DNA from: Branchiostoma floridae
Lineage: Eukaryota > Chordata > Leptocardii > Amphioxiformes > Branchiostomatidae
Length of the DNA stretch: 64,000 nucleotides
Assembly (NCBI RefSeq): GCF_000003815.2
Contig: NC_049985.1
Span: 5,280,982 to 5,344,981 of the forward strand
Reading direction: 5' to 3'
Shown: in pieces, positions 58,199 through 64,000 of the stretch
Position numbering within the stretch: the stretch's first letter is position 1
Layout: each line of letters opens with the position of its first letter
Made by a program: the position numbers and the translations under genes
The notes under the pieces: model-generated
Told to the model about the DNA's origin: nothing
What the model saw: the letters and a program-made list of their open reading frames with translations, nothing else
The model's database searches: none

Positions 58199-58990
58199 GC
58201 AGTTGTCCCTCAGTAAGTCATAAAAAGAGTGCTTAAGCAACAAGACCTTGACAGAAGTGAAAGTAAACAGTGAGCCACCCCGTGGTCTATAAATTCTAAG
58301 GGATCTCGCTGACTTTGCATGGTGGACAATCTGGCTGTCAATCCCATGTAATAGGAGAACGTGCTCAGCCTGTGAAACTAAAAACAAGACTAAGATTACA
58401 AAGTGCTTTGTACACATTTCAGTGACCTTTGAAAGTGAAAGGGCAAAGTTTTGACTCATACTCCTAAGGTGTTTCAGAAAAACAACCTTGGGCTTAGGCT
58501 TCAGCTAAGATACAGCTGAACTTGAATAACCTTTACAACATTCACTGTATACTCTTCTGTCTTGGTTTCAGACTTTTTCTGTCATTACAGTGCTTTGTTT
58601 TGGGTTGTGAACCATCTTCTGTAGTGATCACTGGCTCAATCTTTTTACTGGCTAGCCAGCTAGCGTAACGCTTGAGCCAGTGGTCACTACGGAGGATGGT
58701 ACCCACACGGCAGGCTAACTTTGTTTGTATCCAATGACTGAGTATAGTATTGAGTCACTTGGTGCAAAGAGTTGAAACTGTCATTTCCTCCAAACCAACT
58801 TCAAAATAGAATGCATATTGTCATCAACACAAAGTATACCCTGAAAACCATCTTGATGGACCAGTATGGGTGTTTCACTGGGTTCAGTGCCTTACCGGAC
58901 AAGGTAATTGAAACCAAGCAAGGAGGTTAAAGAAAAACAACAATTTTTTAACAGTGATTTTTTAACCTCCTTGTTGAAACTAAGAACACT
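58199..58990. repeat. Dispersed repeat, copy B
   Basis: Matches 26060-26815 over nearly its full length in the same orientation. It differs by small indels and by a ~60-bp palindromic insertion (CAAGGAGGTTAAA ... TTTTAACCTCCTTG, 58920-58976), which copy A lacks at the equivalent place. Confidence 0.8.
58917..58976. repeat. Palindromic insertion inside copy B
   Basis: GCAAGGAGGTTAAA at the left and TTTAACCTCCTTG at the right flank a spacer. The empty site in copy A (26.78 kb) reads through without it, which shows it inserted after the two copies separated. It belongs to the CCAAGGAGG hairpin group. Confidence 0.6.
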
Positions 58991-59099
58991 GTAGAAATTT
59001 GCCAGCATTCACTAATAGACCTGTGCGAGCAGGCAACACTCAAACACTTCCATAGAGATACTATGTGTGTTATGGCTTAAGGTGGTTTATCGGTGGAAA

Positions 59100-59800
59100 A
59101 AATACCTTCAGATGGCTAACAGTATGTGAAACAAGGCATCCTTTAAAACTGCATCAGCAATGAAAAAACTAACATGAAGTGTCGACAGCTGACACTGCAA
59201 GTTTGTATCCACAATAACAGACATGTTTATACATCCCCAATACGTAGGAGGAACTGAATGTTACGTATGCCTGTCAGGATGCCAGACCACCTATCTCAAT
59301 AATATCTGTCATGTGGGGTCCAACTCGGGTGGGGGGCTGTTGACGGATTTCCATGGGGGCATGTTGGCCCTGGAGTCGAGAATTTGGCCTCAGGTGTTTG
59401 TTTCACATGACTGGTCAGCTGACACTTAAGGTGTTTGTTTCACATGACTGGTAAAAAAAAGGCTTACAGTATGTGAAACAAAGCATCCTTTCAAACTGCA
59501 TCAGAAATGACTTGAGTTTGAAAAACAAAGTGACAGCTCACAATGCGGGTGAGTTGTGTACAAAATACCAGGCATGCATGCTCATACATCCCAAGTATGT
59601 AGCAGGAACTGAATGTTAAGTAAGCATCTGGCAGTTAGTTTCAATGAATAGAACCTTATGATGCCAGACCACCTCCAGTGTATCTCAATATTTATCATGC
59701 AGGGTCCAACTCAGGGGTGGGGGGCTGTTAACAAATTTCCTTGGGGGCATGCTGGCCCTATATATTCTATTGCTGAGGATTTGGCTTCGGTATATCACTG
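59100..59800. repeat. Two tandem ~340-bp units
   Basis: Both units contain CATCAGCAATGA or CATCAGAAATGA, AGGAACTGAATGTTA, GATGCCAGACCACCT, GGGTCCAACTC, GGGGGGCTGTT and GGGGGCATG(T/C)TGGCCCT in that order. A related partial start also occurs at 57340-57400. They are non-coding. Confidence 0.7.
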
Positions 59801-60644
59801 GAAACAGTCTGGCATCAAGGTTAACTTACAATAAATGGGGGTAAAGCTTGGTAGGAAAAACATTAGTAACACAACATGCAATGAAACAAACTTACCTCTG
59901 TTTGAAAATAATTTTCTTGTGATCTCATCTTATACGTGCACAAAAAAGTATGCTGGTTTCTTCTGGAAGAGAAAAATAGAGAGCTCAAAAAAATCATATT
60001 AATCACCCAACTATAAATGGTCATCATCCACCAAATCATGAAGTGCCTAGTTATGATTCCATAACATTAAACAAACTCTACTGATTACACAAATTGTGCT
60101 CTTTTAGAACAAGGGACAGGAGGAATTTCACTTAGTATCATTGGATTTTAGTTCTTAATATGGAAAACATACTACTCACAAAAAGTGATACACTCTGATA
60201 TGTGACTCGGTAATAATAGCCATCTAAAGCTGGATGTGCTTTTTTCTTTTCAAATCAAAGTTTCTCATTGGCAAACAACAAGAAGTTTATATATAAATTA
60301 TACAGTGAATTCAATTAATAAATCAAACACTCACCTGCAATAAGAAAAAATCCTCAGCTGTTGATAGCACAGGGTGACGACAACCAGATGGCCATTTGGC
60401 ATGATACCCGCAAATGCATTTATGTACTGCTATCTAGGCAATGATATCCTGCTATGTGTAAGATGTTTTATGGCCATTTGGACATTGCAATGTGCAATGT
60501 AATAGATGTAGGTAAAAGGTGATGGTACCAAGGCCTCTTTGAGGCAGTGACACAGTGGGTTAACATGGATAATTCTTTGCATTTTAGGCATTGGTATTGG
60601 AAAGTGGAGCTCATCCCTCTCCTTCCAATGCCTTTTAGCTCCCC

Positions 60645-60790
60645 AACCAAAGTCAGGTACCCATTTCACAACTGGGTGGAGTGAGGAACGTTGTGTTAAG
60701 TGTCTTTCCTAAGGGCTCAACGTCTACCCGTGATCCTGTGTCCACTAGCCTAGCCATTTTACGCCACTGTGAATGCATTTCAATTGATAA
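60645..60790. mobile_element. SINE-like fragment
   Basis: GGTACCCATTTCACAACTGG, GTGGAGTGAGG and TTTCCTAAGGGCTCAACG followed by a degraded CCCGTGATCCTGTGTCCACT resemble a short interspersed repeat widespread in marine animal genomes. The identification is from memory of its wording and is uncertain. Confidence 0.35.
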
Positions 60791-61216
60791 TATATTATTG
60801 AACGTCAACCCAAACATGAAATAAATACTGTTAGTGAAGAGAAGGACAGAACAAACAGGAACACCAACAAATTCATTCTTTTCTTTAATGATGAATGAAC
60901 AATTATAATGCAAACTTGTTATTTTTTCTTTGATAATGAACCTGATAGATCAATTGTAAAACATCAGTCATGTAACACTGACTGGGAAGACGAAACCTAC
61001 AGAGGTTTACATCAGGATGTTCTGAGGTGTATCTCTGACACAGACAGCAGAATGATATGACCATGCAGTCATCAAAACCTTTTCCAGTGTCATCCAGAGT
61101 CTGCTCTTAAACATCTGTGCAGAGAAAAATAGTGTAGAGTTCAACCTTTCTTAACAGTTTCATTGTGTTTTCCATAGAAGGATGTGGATTATCAAATAGT
61201 CTTATTAATATTAATC

Positions 61217-63836
61217 TTATTTGATGCCAGAATTGGTCATAGTTTTTGAGGTACAGACGCCCTTCCCAGCTACAGTGAAGGGCACCCCCTTGTAAGTGGC
61301 GACCTTGTCGGAGGTGACCTGCAGGTCAGGTTGTACTGTCTCCCACACCTTCTTCTTGGGTTGTAGGACTGGGTCAGGCTCCCCTGAAATTAGAAAACAT
61401 TTGTTTGTAATACAATTACAACAACTTCAAGCCAAATCTAATCTTCTGCTTTAGAAGCGCCACGAGAGACCTTATATATGCTATAAAACATAATTAATGT
61501 ACTTGCTTTTGAACAGTTTTAAGGTTGATATGAATTATTTAAGTTTTAATCAATAGTACAGTATCTTGCCATCGCACCTGGAATCATCTGAGTAGCCATA
61601 AACATAAGCAGGGCTTTAAAGGCAAGGTGCACATTTGTACAATTCCAGTAAATTTTTACTTTATTCTCAACATCATTGCATGATATGTTTATATATGTGA
61701 AACAGTGAGGGTTTTTTCTAATAGGTTGAACTATTCAATGATATCATGAACTACAGGTATTCAATGACATATTCATGACATTAGAAAAATAGGGATACAT
61801 TACCTGGGTATCCTTCAAACGTGATGCGGTCTCCCGGCTGGCTGCCTGCTGGAGGGTCCAGGAGCTCCACCTTCTCCGGAGAGCTGGCGCACATGACCAT
61901 GGCCTGGGACGTGATGCCTCGCATCTTGGCAGGCTTCAGGTTACACATGGCGATCACTATACGATCTTGCATCTGTGAAGAATGTCAAACTGTATAACAT
62001 GCCTGTGTTCCTTGTAAAATAGGTCATGTTACAATACTTGTCTGATAACACATTTTCTATAAACAATAATGTATTCACAACCTACAATATTTACAACAGT
62101 ACCATCCTTAGACATTTAAATCATCTTCATGTCTTTAATTACATATCATTCATTGGATATAGTTTGTTCTTTTTTCAATATGAACATAATCAAATGTCAC
62201 TGAAGCAAGATGGCAGCTGTTGAATTGAGAGCAAAGTAAAAGAGCCCTCTGTAGACTGAAAAGTGAAGTGCATCTGTTCTGTTACTTGCGATTTCCTACT
62301 TCTCGGAAACCCAAATGAAATGAAGACAGCAGAAAAACATATACTGATGTGATGCATATCTCCCATTCTACACTGGCTTTACAAAGGATTCACAAGCATT
62401 CTCTATAGGTCATCATACACAGCTTTAAGACAATTTCTATGTGTTCGAAGAACATGCAAACATTGCCAAATGTATGCACTGTAGTGTACCATTGCCTAAG
62501 TGTCTGTATCATTACCTGTATGTTTGTTTTAATACCTAAATATGCAAATCAGCGTGCTACAGTGCTGCAATGTATTTTGAGATTGATGGAACAGCAATCA
62601 ATAAACAATTATTATTATTAGGAGGACCCATTGTTGTTCTATAAACAGGCCATGTACAGCTTGTGAGCAATGAAGTATACAACTTTGTATGGCCCAATCC
62701 TCACCTCCTCCATGGGGACATGCTTGACCAGCCCACTGACCACAGTCCTGGGTGCCGCCTCCCCCACATCGATCTCCTCCACATACAGGGTGTCTGCATC
62801 AGGGTGCTTCTTCACAGACAGGATCCGGCCGATCCTCATGTCCAGCCGGGACACGTCAACAGGCTTGTCTTCCTGAGGGGGTCCTCCCTTCTTCTTCTCA
62901 CCTGGTGATACAGAATACACGTACAGTCTTCAGGAGGATGCAAGTAGAGAAATGAAATTGCAACTGTGATGTTGAGAAATTCTATGGTAAATTTTATCAT
63001 CATCATAATCCTCGCCACATAGTGGTAAATTCTAAATAAGCTGTACCATCATTAATATCTATATTGTATCAATTCACACTAGTTATTTTATAAATCCAAG
63101 CTGAAGGACTCACATCCAATTCCCTATCCACTCACACACAGACAAGAAATAAAAAATTAAATCATATTCAAATACACATTCCATGTATTTACCAGTATGT
63201 ATGAGTAACTACTAATATATGATTGTATGTACAATTACATGTACCTTAATTACAATACAAAAGTTTATTACTTTGTAACATATTCAACAGACAAGATCGA
63301 GCTGCATAGAATGTTTACCCACCACCTTTCTTTTCCTTCTTTTCCCCTTTCCCTGCAGCCTTGTCAGTCTTCCCTCCTTTCTGCGCCTGCTTCTGTTCAG
63401 GTTTGGCCTCTGCAGGTTTCGGTGCTGGTTCAGCTGCCGGTGCAGCAGGTGTCCCGGTGGCAGCTGTCCTTACAGGTAGGTACACCTGTTGCACTGTGTA
63501 TTGGGCAGCACAATTTCATCAAAACAAAATATCTTTGTATAAACAAAACCATAAATTTGAAATTCGTAAAGGGTATGTGTACATATTCTACATGCAGAAC
63601 AAGTTGCCCTGAATTATTTTTGTGCTGGTATGAACAAGCTGTGAAATCTCAAGTCAACAGTTCTTGGACAGCATTTAGTAATAACAGAGGTAGGCTGGCC
63701 ATGGATGAACTAGTATTACTATTAGAGATCTTACCTCCATTTTGGATCTCAGCCAGAGTGAGCTTGGCCTTGAGTTCATCGACCTGCTGACGCAGCTGGT
63801 CATTCTCCTTCTTCAATCGCTGCTCCTCTGCAGTGA
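61217..63836 (-). CDS. AIMP1: AIMP1 (EMAP II precursor), last five exons
   Basis: Exons 63836-63735, 63463-63326, 62901-62705, 61972-61804 and 61383-61217 join in phase; the 5' part lies beyond the right edge. Visible regions in order are a Leu/Lys/Glu-rich coiled coil ([26 protein letters not shown]), an Ala/Pro then Lys-rich linker, and the tRNA-binding OB-fold. The OB-fold shows [64 protein letters not shown] and a terminal NSGIK. These match vertebrate AIMP1, a scaffold of the multi-aminoacyl-tRNA-synthetase complex whose C-terminal part is the cytokine EMAP II. Lys-rich linker exon borders were set by phase and are the least certain. Confidence 0.93.
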
Positions 63837-64000
63837 CTGTTACAAAATTGACAAGGATGCTACCTGATCAAAATTTATTTGGTGTCACAGTCACAATCAC
63901 AAAACAGTTGTATGACACATATCATTACAATCCATTACATACATCCCTGTTTTCTCTTTTCCAAACTGTAAATCTTGAAAAATTTGCTGTGTTTTTATTT

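Larger units (their letters stand above)
49574..61216. other. Gene-poor interval X3-AIMP1
   Basis: About 11.6 kb with no convincing functional gene. It holds decayed X3-like copies, tandemly duplicated non-coding segments (51.4-52.8 and 59.1-59.8 kb), a TIR element (54.0-55.0 kb), a possible terminal exon (56.9 kb), the second copy of a dispersed repeat (58.2-59.0 kb) and a SINE-like fragment (60.65 kb). Stretches 55.0-56.8, 57.2-58.2 and 59.8-60.6 kb show nothing I can name. Confidence 0.55.

Noticed and set aside
63321-63475. AIMP1 linker exon beginning at the 63468 acceptor
   Set aside because: That acceptor breaks the frame; starting at 63463 keeps phase with the preceding exon and the Lys-rich frame.

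Overview
The window looks like nuclear DNA of an invertebrate deuterostome, most likely a lancelet (Branchiostoma). The signs are short coding exons with GT/AG borders and AT-rich introns of 0.1-2 kb, many small palindromic DNA elements, a dense cluster of lineage-expanded immune-type genes, and one clear conserved metazoan gene (AIMP1). The species call is inference; nothing here is bacterial. Gene models were assembled by eye from splice sites, reading phase and paralogue comparison.

The window is dominated by a clustered multigene array present as two diverged copies. Block I (0.3-23.3 kb) reads R1(-) X1(-) X2(-) L1(-) M1(+) S1(+). Block II (30.5-49.6 kb) reads R2(-) L2(-) M2(+) S2(+) X3(+). 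R genes encode RING proteins. L, M and S genes encode GTPases of the IFI44/IFI44L type: P-loop G[PLI]xGSGK[ST]S, DTRG switch and, in M and S, a TH[VHDE]D guanine-specificity motif. L and M have an N-terminal coiled-coil or charged segment and a small C-terminal helical module; S proteins have only the G domain. X genes encode a two-exon family that I cannot assign to a known family. L and M lie head to head, 345 bp apart in block I.

The same C-terminal helical module, on exons of matching phase, ends both the RING proteins and the M GTPases. This links ubiquitin-ligase-like and GTPase genes by exon sharing. A run of three GAAANN units, the form of an interferon-stimulated response element, lies in M1 intron 1. 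Related GAAAGTGAAAGT words lie in the X1 intron and upstream of S1. Together the cluster is a good candidate for a co-evolving innate-immune gene set whose X component appears undescribed.

From 23.3 to 30.5 kb and 49.6 to 61.2 kb the DNA is gene-poor and repeat-rich: GAGT/GATT and CA microsatellites, a duplicated ~0.8 kb repeat at 26 and 58 kb, decayed X3 copies, and a terminal-inverted-repeat element with a possible SANT/MADF-like fragment. At the right edge (61.2-63.8 kb, minus) lie the last five exons of AIMP1. Two 100-base N runs (8416-8515, 38117-38216) are assembly gaps; the second hides the start of M2.
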